Shown here: one piece after another, positions 1 through 8,696 of the stretch
How positions within the stretch are numbered: position 1 is the first letter of the stretch
How the letters are laid out: each line of letters begins with the position of its first letter
From: Pseudolysinimonas yzui
Lineage (GTDB): Bacteria > Actinomycetota > Actinomycetes > Actinomycetales > Microbacteriaceae
NCBI RefSeq assembly: GCF_014653215.1
Contig: NZ_BNAI01000001.1
Location: 851,949 to 915,948 of the forward strand
Length of the DNA: 64,000 nucleotides
Direction of reading: 5' to 3'
Program-made: the position numbers and the translations under genes
The notes under the pieces: model-generated
What the model was told of the DNA's origin: nothing
The model's input: the letters and a program-made list of their open reading frames with translations, nothing else
Databases searched by the model: none

Positions 1-158
1 CCCCCACGGTGGATTCGCTGGGCGACGAGACCCTCGTCGACGCCTTCATCGGGGCCACCGTGGGATCGCAGATTCTCGTCGTCATCCCCGCGGCGGATTC
101 CGCCTCGTCGGCGACCGTCTTCGTGTTCGACATCCTCGGCATTCTCGCCACGGAGTAA
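1..158 (+). CDS. FKBP-type peptidyl-prolyl isomerase, C-terminal end (partial)
   Basis: Only the last 51 codons are present; the gene enters from the left edge in the frame whose first full codon is at base 3 and stops with TAA at 156-158. The readable tail contains a GATVGSQILVVIP segment followed by a beta-strand VFVFDILGIL, which is how FKBP folds end (glycine turn, hydrophobic strand, final strand with FxxDIL). These enzymes isomerise X-Pro bonds, and secreted versions help exported proteins fold. pafB starts 16 bases downstream on the same strand, so the two may be co-transcribed. Identification rests on a short tail only. Confidence 0.6.
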   Translation, partial: PTVDSLGDETLVDAFIGATVGSQILVVIPAADSASSATVFVFDILGILATE

Positions 159-174
159 CGATCGGGGTGACGGC

Positions 175-1155
175 GTGACGCAAGCTGCCGTACCGGTCGA
201 GGAGCGGCTCTTCAGCCTCGTGCTCGCGTTGCTCGCGACCGAGACCGGGCTGACGAAGAACGAGATCCTGTCGACCGTGCAGGGGTACCGCCAGCGGTTC
301 AAGAGCGGTGGCGACAACGCGAACCTCGAGCGCCAGTTCGAGCGCGACAAAGACGACATCCGCGACCTCGGAGTGCCGTTGGAGACCCTGGATTCCCCGG
401 GGGACGCCGGCAACAACCAGATGCTGCGCTACCGCATCCCGAAAGGCGCGTACGAACTGCCGCGGGATGTCACGTTCAGCCCCGAGGAGACGGCACTGCT
501 CAACCTTGCGGCGATGGTGTGGCGCGAAGGCTCGCTCTCCGGGGAGTCGCGGCGCGCGCTGCTCAAGTTGCGCTCGCTCGGGGTCACCGCCGACGAACCG
601 CTGCTCGGCTACGCGCCGCGCATCCGCCTGCGTGACGCCGCGTTCGACCCCCTCGACGCCGCCATCCGCAAGGGCGTGCGGGTGCGTTTCCAGTACCTGA
701 AGCCGGGGGAGGAGCGCGCCACCGACCGCGACGTCATCCCGCTCGCGCTCGTGCAGTACCAGGGCCGGTGGCACCTCTCCGCCGAGGAGCTCGACGGCGA
801 TCGCAAGGTGTTCCTGCTGCGCCGCATCGTCGGCGCCATCACCTCGGGCAAGGCGGTGACGATGCCCGACGGCGACCACGCGGCGGAGGCACTCGCCGGG
901 CTCGAAGAGGTGTGGGAGCGCAACGTCGCCGAACTCGACCTCGTGCCCGGATCGGATGCCGCCACCCGCCTCGCCAACCGCGACGGCGTCGAGCTGACCG
1001 GCGACCGCGCCCGGGTGCACTTCGTCGACATCAACATCCTGGCCGACGAGCTGAGCGGCTTCGGGCCCGAGGTGCTCGTGCTCTCACCGCCCGCCCTGCG
1101 CGACGCCGTCGTCGACCGCCTGCGAGGGGTGGTGGCCGCCCATGGCCGGCCCTAA
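175..1155 (+). CDS. pafB: WYL-domain DNA-damage transcription regulator PafB
   Basis: 326 aa, GTG start. The N-terminal third (residues about 5-75, with LTKNEILSTVQGY and LERQFERDKDDIRDLG) looks like a winged helix-turn-helix of the DeoR/HTH_11 type. A WYL-type sensor module lies around residues 160-225, but the signature itself is degenerate (QGRWHL instead of WYL). In mycobacteria PafB works as a heterodimer with PafC and activates the RecA/LexA-independent DNA damage response. The next gene starts 14 bases before this one ends, which fits the fixed pafB-pafC pairing and makes co-translation likely. Confidence 0.9.
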   Translation: MTQAAVPVEERLFSLVLALLATETGLTKNEILSTVQGYRQRFKSGGDNANLERQFERDKDDIRDLGVPLETLDSPGDAGNNQMLRYRIPKGAYELPRDVTFSPEETALLNLAAMVWREGSLSGESRRALLKLRSLGVTADEPLLGYAPRIRLRDAAFDPLDAAIRKGVRVRFQYLKPGEERATDRDVIPLALVQYQGRWHLSAEELDGDRKVFLLRRIVGAITSGKAVTMPDGDHAAEALAGLEEVWERNVAELDLVPGSDAATRLANRDGVELTGDRARVHFVDINILADELSGFGPEVLVLSPPALRDAVVDRLRGVVAAHGRP

Positions 1156-2128
1156 GCCGCAGCCGTTCCAGGCGCGCGACAAGCTCGCGTTCCTGCTCGC
1201 CCTCGTGCCCTATCTCATGGACCACGACCGGGTGACCGTCACCGAGGCGGCCGAGCACTTCGCGGTCGAGCCCGAACAGATCCGGGATGCCGTCAACCTC
1301 ATCGCCGTGAGCGGCCTGCCGGGTGAGACATCGGCCTACCAGCACGACGACCTGTTCGACATCGACTGGGACGCCTTCGAGAACGACGACGAGATCGTGC
1401 TCACCAATCGGGTGGCGATCGACGACTCGCCGCGCTTCTCGGCTCGGGAAGCCTCGGCGCTCATCATGGGATTGCAGTACCTCTCGGCGCTGCCCGAGTA
1501 CGCCGACCGGGCCTCGATCGCGAGCCTCATCGCGAAACTCTCCCGTGGCACGTCGGGCGCGGTCGCCCCGGTGAGCGTCGGGGGAGCGGAGTCTCTCGAG
1601 AGCCTCACCCCGTCGCTCGCGCTCATCCGCGAATCGGTCGACAAGGGGCTGCAGCTCGAGTTCGACTACCTCAACGCCCGCGGCGAACGCGAACGCCGCC
1701 GCGTCGACGCGCTCCAGATCGAATCGATCGACGCCGACTGGTACCTGCGCGGCTGGTGCCACCTGCGCGAAGCGGTGCGCACCTTCCGGCTCGACCGCAT
1801 CTCCGGCGCCGTCGTCACCGATGCCGCCATCGAACATCGGGCGAGCGACGTGCGGCTGCCGGCTCTGTTCGAAGGATCGCCCGACGATCTCGAGGTCGTC
1901 ATCGATGTCGAGGCCTCCGCCATGCCGCTGCTCGCCGACTTCATCCCCGACGGGGCGCGCAGCACGCCGGACGGCGGTCGCATCCGCACCACCCTCCGGG
2001 TTTCGCACTACCACGGCCTGAAACGGCTCATCGCGAGCATGCCCGGGGTCGTCACCGTCATCGCACCCGAGGCCGCACGAGCAGCCGTCGCCGAGTGGGC
2101 GGCTGCCGGGGCCGAGCGATACCGCTGA
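1142..2128 (+). CDS. pafC: WYL-domain DNA-damage transcription regulator PafC
   Basis: 328 aa, ATG start inside the 3' end of pafB. An N-terminal helix-turn-helix (around residues 15-65, with VTVTEAAEHFAVEPEQIRDAVNLI) is followed by a WYL domain that keeps the intact signature (DADWYLRGW, near residue 200) and a C-terminal WCX-type extension. Known role of the family: the PafB-PafC complex binds promoters of repair genes after replication stress. Order FKBP-pafB-pafC-tatA-tatC-helY recurs in actinobacteria, though no proteasome gene is visible in this window. Confidence 0.9.
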   Translation: MAGPKPQPFQARDKLAFLLALVPYLMDHDRVTVTEAAEHFAVEPEQIRDAVNLIAVSGLPGETSAYQHDDLFDIDWDAFENDDEIVLTNRVAIDDSPRFSAREASALIMGLQYLSALPEYADRASIASLIAKLSRGTSGAVAPVSVGGAESLESLTPSLALIRESVDKGLQLEFDYLNARGERERRRVDALQIESIDADWYLRGWCHLREAVRTFRLDRISGAVVTDAAIEHRASDVRLPALFEGSPDDLEVVIDVEASAMPLLADFIPDGARSTPDGGRIRTTLRVSHYHGLKRLIASMPGVVTVIAPEAARAAVAEWAAAGAERYR

Positions 2129-2130
2129 GA

Positions 2131-2136
2131 TACACT
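2131..2136 (+). promoter_or_regulatory. candidate -10 box for tatA
   Basis: TACACT fits the actinobacterial TAnnnT -10 consensus and lies 2 bases after the pafC stop codon and 53 bases before tatA. No convincing -35 hexamer is visible. A separate promoter here would let tatAC be made independently of the damage regulators. Confidence 0.3.
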
Positions 2137-2189
2137 GAACGCAGTCCTGACGGCTACTCGACCCTGACTTTCTGAGCAAGGAGATCCGC

Positions 2190-2396
2190 GTGTTCACACA
2201 CATCCTTCTGGTGAACCAGTGGCAGACGTGGGTCATCATCCTCGTCGTCGTTCTCCTGCTGTTCGGCGCGACTCGCCTGCCGGCGCTCGCCAAGAGCCTG
2301 GGCCAGTCGGCGAAGGTCTTCCGCAAGGAGATCAAGTCGGACGACACCGATGAGGCGCCGACGGCCTCGTCGGACCAGCCCGCCGACAAGAAGTAG
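2190..2396 (+). CDS. tatA: Sec-independent protein translocase subunit TatA
   Basis: 68 aa, GTG start with a good ribosome site AAGGAG 6 bases upstream. One N-terminal membrane helix (residues about 12-28, VIILVVVLLLFGATRLP) runs into the typical FGxxxLP hinge, then an amphipathic helix (LAKSLGQSAKVFRKEI) and an acidic tail. TatA forms the protein-conducting ring that exports folded, twin-arginine proteins. tatC follows 5 bases later. TatB was not found; actinobacteria often encode it elsewhere. Confidence 0.95.
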   Translation: MFTHILLVNQWQTWVIILVVVLLLFGATRLPALAKSLGQSAKVFRKEIKSDDTDEAPTASSDQPADKK

Positions 2397-2401
2397 CCCG
2401 C

Positions 2402-3241
2402 GTGGCCGCCCCACGCCGGCGGAACCCCGAAGGGCGGATGTCGCTCGGCGCCCACCTCGTCGAGCTGCGCAAACGGCTCACCCGCGCCGCCCTCGCGATC
2501 GTCGGCGGCACCATCATCGGCTGGATGGTCTACGACCTGACGTGGGTCGGCAACCTGCTCGAACCCGCGATGGCGGGTGCGGGGAAGGCGCTCACTGACG
2601 TCGGAACGTGGGCAGCGCTCCGGGAGCCGATCGAGCGGATCGCCGAAGCCCAGGATGCGGCGATCAACTTCACGACGATCACCGGCGCGCTCGACATCCA
2701 GTTCCAGGTGGCCCTCGCCACCGGCATCGTGCTGTCCAGCCCGGTCTGGCTGTATCAGCTGTTCGCCTTCTTCGTTCCGGGCCTGACCGGCCGCGAGAAG
2801 CGCTACACCTTCGGCTTCTTCTTCACCGCCATCCCGTTGTTCCTCGCCGGCTGCGCCTCCGGCTGGTTCGTGCTGCCGCGCATCGTCGAGGTGATGGCGA
2901 ACTTCGTGCCGCCCGGGGCGACGACGCTGTACGACGCGAAGTACTACCTCGACTTCGTGCTGAAGCTGATGCTCGCCATCGGGGTGGCGTTCGTGCTGCC
3001 CGTCTTCCTCGTGCTGCTCAACTTCGTCGGCGTGCTGCGCGGCATTTCGATTCTCAAGGGCTGGCGCTGGGCGGTGCTCGCGATCGTCGTGTTCACCGCC
3101 ATCGCGACCCCCGCCGCGGATGTCCTCTCGATGGTGCTGCTGGCCATCCCGATGACGGTGCTCTATTTCGCCGCCGTGGGGATCGCCGTCTGGCACGACC
3201 GGATCGCCGACCGCCGCGCGGCAGCTAGCCTGGAGGAGTGA
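2402..3241 (+). CDS. tatC: Twin-arginine translocase receptor subunit TatC
   Basis: 279 aa, GTG start. The N-terminal cytoplasmic motif SLGAHLVELRKRL, which receives the twin-arginine signal peptide, is clear at residues about 14-26, followed by six hydrophobic segments ending near residue 268. TatC is the membrane receptor that recruits TatA. Its stop codon overlaps the helY start by 4 bases (GTGA), so the two genes are translationally coupled. Confidence 0.95.
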   Translation: MAAPRRRNPEGRMSLGAHLVELRKRLTRAALAIVGGTIIGWMVYDLTWVGNLLEPAMAGAGKALTDVGTWAALREPIERIAEAQDAAINFTTITGALDIQFQVALATGIVLSSPVWLYQLFAFFVPGLTGREKRYTFGFFFTAIPLFLAGCASGWFVLPRIVEVMANFVPPGATTLYDAKYYLDFVLKLMLAIGVAFVLPVFLVLLNFVGVLRGISILKGWRWAVLAIVVFTAIATPAADVLSMVLLAIPMTVLYFAAVGIAVWHDRIADRRAAASLEE

Positions 3242-5760
3242 ACGCGCCCTCGTCCGGGTCGTCGGGGGGCGAGCCGTCGCCGGCCGAACGCTTCGCGGCC
3301 GCGAAGTCCCGCCGCGGCACCCCGCGGCTTCAGGATTTCCGGAGCAAGCTCGCCTTCGACCTCGACCCGTTCCAGCTCGAGGCCTGCCAGTCGCTCGAGG
3401 CGGGACGCAGTGTGCTCGTCGCCGCGCCGACCGGAGCCGGCAAGACCATCGTCGCCGAGTTCGCCGTGCACCTCGCGCTGGCGCGGGACCGGGCCAAGGT
3501 GTTCTACACCACCCCGATGAAGGCGCTCAGCAACCAGAAGTTCACCGAGCTCACCGCCGAGCACGGTGCCGACCAGGTCGGGCTGCTGACCGGCGACAGC
3601 AACATCAACAGTCACGCCCGCGTCGTCGTGATGACGACGGAGGTGTTGCGCAACATGCTCTACGCCGACAGCCCGCTGTTGCGCGACCTCGCCTACGTCG
3701 TCATGGACGAGGTGCACTACCTCGCCGACCGCTTCCGCGGCGCCGTCTGGGAGGAGGTCATCATCCATCTCCCGCAGGACGTGCGCATGGTGTCGCTCTC
3801 GGCGACCGTGTCGAACGCCGAGGAGTTCGGCGACTGGCTTCAGGCGGTGCGCGGCGACACCGATGTCGTCGTCTCGGAGGAACGCCCGGTTCCGCTGGAA
3901 CAGCACGTGCTCGTGCGCAGCAAGCTGCTCGACCTGTTCGAGACCTCGAGCCTGGTGCGGGGCGACGGCACCGACGCGGCCCGCGTGAACCCGGAGGTGA
4001 CCCGGCTCACCGGCGCGTCGGACCGGGCCAGAACCGGATACCGGGGTGGTTCCCGGGGCCGCGGGTCTCGATACGACGTCGGTGGCGGCTCCTCGACCAC
4101 CGAGAAATCCGAGCGGCTGTTCGGTGATCGGATGGGGCGCGGCGACATCGTGAAGCTGCTGCGGTCGCGCAACCTGCTGCCCGCGATCTTCTTCGTGTTC
4201 AGCCGGGTCGGCTGCGATGCCGCCGTCGAACAGGTCGCCCGCAGCGACGTGCGGCTCACCGAGGCGTGGGAGCGCGCCGAGATCCGCGCGCTCGTCGAGG
4301 AACGCTGCCGCGCCATCCCCGACTCCGACCTCGCGGTGCTCGGCTACTGGGGGTGGCTCGACGGACTGGAGCGCGGCCTCGCCGCCCACCACGCCGGGAT
4401 GCTGCCGATCTTCAAGGAGATCGTCGAGGAGCTCTTCCAGCGCAAGCTGCTGAAGGTCGTCTTCGCGACCGAGACGCTCGCACTCGGCGTGAACATGCCG
4501 GCTCGCACCGTGGTGATCGAGAAGCTCGAGAAGTTCAACGGCGAGGCCCGGGTTCCGATCACGCCGGGGGAGTACACCCAGCTCACCGGGCGCGCCGGTC
4601 GCCGCGGCATCGACGTCGAGGGGCACGCCGTCATCCAGTGGACGGGCGGGGTCGACCCGCGGGCGGTCGCCTCTCTCGCCTCGCGCCGGTCGTATCCGCT
4701 GCACTCGAGCTTCCGCCCGACGTACAACATGGCGGTCAACCTCATCCAGCAGTTCGGCCGCACCCGCACACGCGAGATCCTCGAGCAGTCGTTCGCGCAG
4801 TTCCAGGCCGACCGCGCCGTCGTCGACCTCGCGCGACGGGTGCGCAAACAGGAGGAGGCGCTCGGCGGCGACGAGGAGGCGATGACCTGCCACCTCGGCG
4901 ACTTCCGCGAGTACTCGTCGCTGCGCCGCGAGCTGAGCGACCTGGAACGCAAGAACGCCCGCGCCGAGGGTCGCACACAGCACGAGAGCCGGGGCGAACG
5001 CGACCGCCGGCAACGCCAGATCTCCGACCTGCGCAAGCGCATGAAGCAGCATCCCTGTCACGCCTGCGCCGAACGCGACGCGCATGCCCGCTGGGCGGAG
5101 CGCTGGTGGCGGCTCAAGCGCGACACCGACCAGCTGCGGTCGCAGATCTCCGGACGCACGGGGGCGGTCTCGCAGGTGTTCGACCGGGTCACCGAGGTGC
5201 TGTACGAGCTGGGCTACGTCACGACCTCCGAACAGGGCGGTGAGGGCGAGCTCGAGGTCACCGCATCCGGTCGCGTGCTGATGCGCATCTACGGTGAACG
5301 CGACCTGCTCGTGTCGGAGTGCCTGCGCCGCGGGCTGTGGGACGACCTCGACGTCGCCGGGCTGGCGGCCCTCGCGAGCAGCCTCGTCTACGAGCCGCGC
5401 CGCGAGGGTTCCGACGTCGACTATCGCATCCCTCGCGGGGGGTTTCGGGCAGCGCTCGAGGCGACCGAGGCGGTGTGGCAGGAACTGCAGGCCCTCGAGA
5501 TCGCGCACCGCCTGCCCGAAGGCACCGCACCCTCGCCCGGGATCGCGCTCGCCACCCAGCGCTGGGCGCAGGGTGCGGCCCTGGATGTGGTGCTGCGGGA
5601 TGCCGAGCTCGCCGCCGGCGACTTCGTGCGCTGGATGAAGCAGGCGGTCGATCTGCTCGACCAGTTGTCGATCGTCGCCGACGGTCCGCTCGGGCGTCGG
5701 GCGCGGCAGGCGATCGACAGTATCCGCCGGGGAATCGTCGCGTACTCTGGGGTCTCGTGA
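3238..5760 (+). CDS. helY: Ski2-like DEAD/DEAH-box RNA helicase HelY
   Basis: 840 aa, GTG start overlapping tatC. Walker A APTGAGKT at residues 63-70, DEVH box at 157-160 and SAT motif at 188-190 give a DExH helicase core; the second RecA domain carries ATETLALGVNMPA and QLTGRAGRRG. The C-terminal half matches the Ski2/Mtr4 group (DSHCT-like region). The role is presumably RNA remodelling or decay. Between the two RecA domains (residues about 261-290) is a low-complexity, RG-rich insert with DNA that resembles a dispersed repeat (see findings). lnt starts at the stop codon (GTGA overlap). Confidence 0.9.
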   Translation: MNAPSSGSSGGEPSPAERFAAAKSRRGTPRLQDFRSKLAFDLDPFQLEACQSLEAGRSVLVAAPTGAGKTIVAEFAVHLALARDRAKVFYTTPMKALSNQKFTELTAEHGADQVGLLTGDSNINSHARVVVMTTEVLRNMLYADSPLLRDLAYVVMDEVHYLADRFRGAVWEEVIIHLPQDVRMVSLSATVSNAEEFGDWLQAVRGDTDVVVSEERPVPLEQHVLVRSKLLDLFETSSLVRGDGTDAARVNPEVTRLTGASDRARTGYRGGSRGRGSRYDVGGGSSTTEKSERLFGDRMGRGDIVKLLRSRNLLPAIFFVFSRVGCDAAVEQVARSDVRLTEAWERAEIRALVEERCRAIPDSDLAVLGYWGWLDGLERGLAAHHAGMLPIFKEIVEELFQRKLLKVVFATETLALGVNMPARTVVIEKLEKFNGEARVPITPGEYTQLTGRAGRRGIDVEGHAVIQWTGGVDPRAVASLASRRSYPLHSSFRPTYNMAVNLIQQFGRTRTREILEQSFAQFQADRAVVDLARRVRKQEEALGGDEEAMTCHLGDFREYSSLRRELSDLERKNARAEGRTQHESRGERDRRQRQISDLRKRMKQHPCHACAERDAHARWAERWWRLKRDTDQLRSQISGRTGAVSQVFDRVTEVLYELGYVTTSEQGGEGELEVTASGRVLMRIYGERDLLVSECLRRGLWDDLDVAGLAALASSLVYEPRREGSDVDYRIPRGGFRAALEATEAVWQELQALEIAHRLPEGTAPSPGIALATQRWAQGAALDVVLRDAELAAGDFVRWMKQAVDLLDQLSIVADGPLGRRARQAIDSIRRGIVAYSGVS
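4063..4103. repeat. possible REP-like dispersed repeat inside helY
   Basis: The segment begins GGGTCTCGATACG and ends CTCCTCGACCACCGA. From memory, paired GGTCTCGATACG / CTCGACCACCGA ends are characteristic of short intergenic repeats scattered through Microbacteriaceae genomes. Here the sequence is in frame and encodes part of a glycine/serine-rich linker. Only this copy was seen in the window, so repeat status is inferred, not shown. Confidence 0.35.
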
Positions 5761-7364
5761 CCCGTCCCTTGCCGCTTCCGGTTGCGCTCGTCGTCGCCTC
5801 CGCCGCGGGGTTGCTGCTCGACACGGCATTCCCCGACAAGGGGTGGTGGTTCACCGCGTTTCCGGCCATCGCCCTCGCGCTCATCGCGATGCAGGGCCGC
5901 CGGGTCGGGGGCGCGATCCTCGTCGGGCTGGTGTTCGGGGCGTTCTTCTACTGGCCGCACATCGAGTGGGCATCGGAGTTCCTCGGCGTCGTCCCGTGGT
6001 CGGCCCTCGCCGCCGTCATGACGCTCTGGAACGGTGCCGCCGCGGCACTCATCGCCCTCGCCTATCGCTGGGTGCCCCGGGTGTGGAACGGGGCCGCCGG
6101 GCGCCTGCTGCTGCTTCCCGCCATCGTCGCCGGCATCTGGACCGCCCGCGAGGCGATCGCCAGCGTCTGGCCGTACGGCGGCTTCTCGTGGGGTCGGGTG
6201 GCGTTCTCCCAGTCCGACAGCCCGCTCTCCCCGCTGTTCGCCTGGCTTGGGGTCTCGGGCGTCTCGTTCGCGATGGTGTTCCTCGTCGCCCTCGCGGTCG
6301 CCGCCGTGCAGGAGGCGATTCGGCATCCACAGCGCAGCGCCGCCCTCGGCGCGCTCGTCGCCGTCTTCGCGATGCTGCTCGTCGCCGTGCCGCCGTGGAC
6401 GTCGCTGCCCGGAACCGCCCCTATGAGCGCGCCCACGTTGCGGGTCGGCGCGGTGCAGGGCGCCACGAAGGCGGGCTACTTCGACCCGCCCGAGGCGTTC
6501 GGCGACAACCTGATCGCACAGGTGGCGGCGACCGAGCCCCTTTACGACGAAGACGTGGATGTCGTGGTCTGGCCGGAAGGTGCCTCGGATGCCGACCCGC
6601 TGCGCTACGCGTGGGCGGCCGACCTGTGGGACGAGGTGTCGGAGCGCGCCGGTGCGCCGCTCATCGGAGGCACGATCACGACGCGGCAGCTCGACAAGGT
6701 CGACGCCGACGGCGAACCGATGCCGGAGTACTTCAACACCGTCATGCTGTGGGATGCGGGGGAGGGTTCACGCGAATCCCGGGTTCTGGACTACTACGAC
6801 AAGAAGCATCCGGTGCCGTTCGGCGAGTACGTTCCCGACCGCGCCTTCTGGAGACAGTTCGCGCCCGACCTCATCGACCTGATCCAGCGCGAGTACACGC
6901 CGGGGACGACCGACTCCGTCTTCGACCTGGGGGAGGGCGTCATCGTCGGCCACGCGATCTGCTTCGACATCGTCGACGACCAGCTGCTCACCGAGATCGT
7001 GGAGCAGGGTGGTCAGATCGTCTTCGCCGAGACGAACAACGCCGACTTCGGACGCACCGATGAGAGCGTGCAGCAGCTGGCGATCGCGCGCATCCGGGCC
7101 ATCGAGACGGCGCGCACCGTGGTCAACATCTCGACCGTGGGCACGAGTGCCATCGTGCTGCCCGACGGAACCATCGAACAACAGCTGCCGTGGTACGAGC
7201 CGGGCGTCATGGTGGCGGATGTGCCGCTGCTCACCACGGTCACTCCGGCCGTGCTCGTCGGCCGTCAGCTCGAATGGCTCGCGTCGATCGTCGGGCTCGC
7301 CGGACTGCTGATCGCGGGGCTCACCGCGCGGAGCGGATCGAGCCTGCGCGAGCGCCGGGGTTAG
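5757..7364 (+). CDS. lnt: Apolipoprotein N-acyltransferase
   Basis: 535 aa. The GTG at 5757 overlapping the helY stop was chosen; the open frame runs further upstream, but that part only shadows helY. The N-terminal half holds several membrane helices (residues about 5-225), followed by a nitrilase-fold domain. The catalytic triad is readable: Glu in WPEGASDA (near 271), Lys in YYDKKHPVPFGEYVP (near 348) and Cys in HAICFDI (near 401). Lnt transfers the third acyl chain to the N-terminal cysteine of lipoproteins on the outer face of the membrane. The 3' end overlaps rbpA by 4 bases, tail to tail. Confidence 0.93.
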   Translation: MTRPLPLPVALVVASAAGLLLDTAFPDKGWWFTAFPAIALALIAMQGRRVGGAILVGLVFGAFFYWPHIEWASEFLGVVPWSALAAVMTLWNGAAAALIALAYRWVPRVWNGAAGRLLLLPAIVAGIWTAREAIASVWPYGGFSWGRVAFSQSDSPLSPLFAWLGVSGVSFAMVFLVALAVAAVQEAIRHPQRSAALGALVAVFAMLLVAVPPWTSLPGTAPMSAPTLRVGAVQGATKAGYFDPPEAFGDNLIAQVAATEPLYDEDVDVVVWPEGASDADPLRYAWAADLWDEVSERAGAPLIGGTITTRQLDKVDADGEPMPEYFNTVMLWDAGEGSRESRVLDYYDKKHPVPFGEYVPDRAFWRQFAPDLIDLIQREYTPGTTDSVFDLGEGVIVGHAICFDIVDDQLLTEIVEQGGQIVFAETNNADFGRTDESVQQLAIARIRAIETARTVVNISTVGTSAIVLPDGTIEQQLPWYEPGVMVADVPLLTTVTPAVLVGRQLEWLASIVGLAGLLIAGLTARSGSSLRERRG

Positions 7365-7741
7365 GCCGACTTCTTCGAGTTCTTCACGGCCTCGTCGCCG
7401 CGGCGGGCGCGAAGCAGCTGAAGGCGCTCCTGCAACAGCTCCTCGAGCTCGGCGCGCGTGCGCCGTTCGAGCAGCATGTCCCAATGCGTGCGGGGGGCCT
7501 TCGTCTCGACGACGGTGGTCTCGACGAGCGAACCGTCTTCGGCGACGAGGCGGCCTTCCTGGCCGCTGCGCGGCGACTCCCAGGTCTCGGGGATCTCGGC
7601 GTCGAAGGCGAACGTCACCTCGAACGTGGAGCCGTCTTCCGTGCGGTAGAGGCTCTTGCGGCGCGAGACGAACTCGACGCCCTCTTCGCTCTGGAGGCTC
7701 TGCGATCCAAGACGCATGCCCCGCAGGTTTCGCTCTGCCAT
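7361..7741 (-). CDS. rbpA: RNA polymerase-binding protein RbpA
   Basis: 126 aa, ATG start preceded by AGGAAGAAGG. The family signatures are all present: N-terminal LRGMRLGSQSL, core YRTEDGSTFEVTFAFDAEIPETW, and the sigma-interacting end PRTHWDMLLERRTRAELEELLQERLQLLRARRG. RbpA stabilises the complex of RNA polymerase with the principal sigma factor in actinobacteria. The zinc-coordinating cysteines found in some homologues are absent here, as in many family members. The 166 bases upstream (7742-7907) have no gene and must carry its promoter; no clear -35/-10 pair could be assigned. Confidence 0.95.
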   Translation of the reverse strand: MAERNLRGMRLGSQSLQSEEGVEFVSRRKSLYRTEDGSTFEVTFAFDAEIPETWESPRSGQEGRLVAEDGSLVETTVVETKAPRTHWDMLLERRTRAELEELLQERLQLLRARRGDEAVKNSKKSA

Positions 7742-7907
7742 CGTGTGGCCTTCTTCCTGTTCCCGGTGGCGGTGATGCGGCGCACTCTGTGGAGCGCACC
7801 CGTGACTGGTATAACGACAGGCTGGCGTCCGCCATGCCCGCGCACACCTGTTCCCAGTGCATTCACAGCCGTTGCCGGTCGGATGCGAAGCGGGTCGCGA
7901 GGACGCC

Positions 7908-8696
7908 TCAGGATCGGTGGCCGGAACGCCGTGCCAACACCGCCATGGCGAGGTCGGAGCGGTCGGTCACCAGGCCGTCGACGCCGAGGTCGAGCAGCCG
8001 GTCCATCGTGGTTTCGTCGTTGATCGTCCAGGCGTGGATCTCGACATCTGCCGCGTGGAATGCCGCGATCGTGCGCGGGGTCATCGTCGACATCCGCAGA
8101 ACCGAGAGGGGCAACTGCACCGCGTGAACGTCACGCAGGATGCGGCGCAGCGTCGGCAGGCCGCCCAAGCTGCGGGCGGCACTGACGGCGGCGACGGCGC
8201 CGCGAGCCGAGATCGAGGTGGCGACGCCGGGCAGCTGGCGCACCGCGGCGAGCCGACGAGCCGGGCTGAACGACCCGATGAGCACCCGGTCGGTCGCGCG
8301 CGCGGCGAGGATCGCGGCGACGGTCGGGGCGACGGCGTTCTCGGCCTTGATATCGATGTTGAACCGCGCGTCGGGGAAGGCGTCGAGCGCCTCGGCGAGC
8401 GAGCAGAAGGCCTGGCCCTCGCCCAGCTGGATGCGGCGCAGCTCATGTGAGGTGAGTTGCCCGACGCCGACCTTTCGCCGGGCGAGCCGGGTGAGGTCGG
8501 GGTCGTGACTGATCATCGCGACGCCGTCGGCCGAGCCGTGCACATCCGTCTCGAGGTGCGTCACGCCGACCGCGACGGCCTTCGCAAAAGCCAGCAGGGT
8601 GTTCTCGGGTGCCCCGAGCGCCAACCCGCGGTGAGCGAGCACCCGCGGGGGAGCGGGGGAGAAGTACCCGTTACTACTTGGCGGGAGGGGTGTCAC
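7908..8696 (-). CDS. Glycerophosphodiester phosphodiesterase family protein
   Basis: 262 aa. The GDPD fold is clear: AHRGLALGAPENTLLAFAKAV (HRG...PENT, residues about 21-40), the metal/acid cluster LETDVHGSADGVAMISHDPDLTR (ETD and HD), and FNIDIKAE further in. These enzymes hydrolyse glycerophosphodiesters to glycerol-3-phosphate and an alcohol. No signal peptide is evident, so it is probably cytoplasmic. The start at 8696 overlaps the stomatin gene by 23 bases; a GTG just before the LAHRG motif is a less likely alternative. It is the third gene of an nfeD-stomatin-GDPD run. Confidence 0.88.
   Translation of the reverse strand: MTPLPPSSNGYFSPAPPRVLAHRGLALGAPENTLLAFAKAVAVGVTHLETDVHGSADGVAMISHDPDLTRLARRKVGVGQLTSHELRRIQLGEGQAFCSLAEALDAFPDARFNIDIKAENAVAPTVAAILAARATDRVLIGSFSPARRLAAVRQLPGVATSISARGAVAAVSAARSLGGLPTLRRILRDVHAVQLPLSVLRMSTMTPRTIAAFHAADVEIHAWTINDETTMDRLLDLGVDGLVTDRSDLAMAVLARRSGHRS

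Noticed and set aside
5319-5756. Upstream extension of the lnt frame into helY
   Set aside because: It lies wholly inside helY and lacks hydrophobic or Lnt-like sequence; the GTG at 5757 overlaps the helY stop as expected.
3163-5829. 888-codon open frame antisense to helY
   Set aside because: No domain is visible and the composition is that of an antisense shadow.
7742-7850. SigR/SigH-type stress promoter for rbpA
   Set aside because: GGAC and GTT elements exist on the minus strand but their spacing (about 10 bases) does not fit the 16-19 base requirement.
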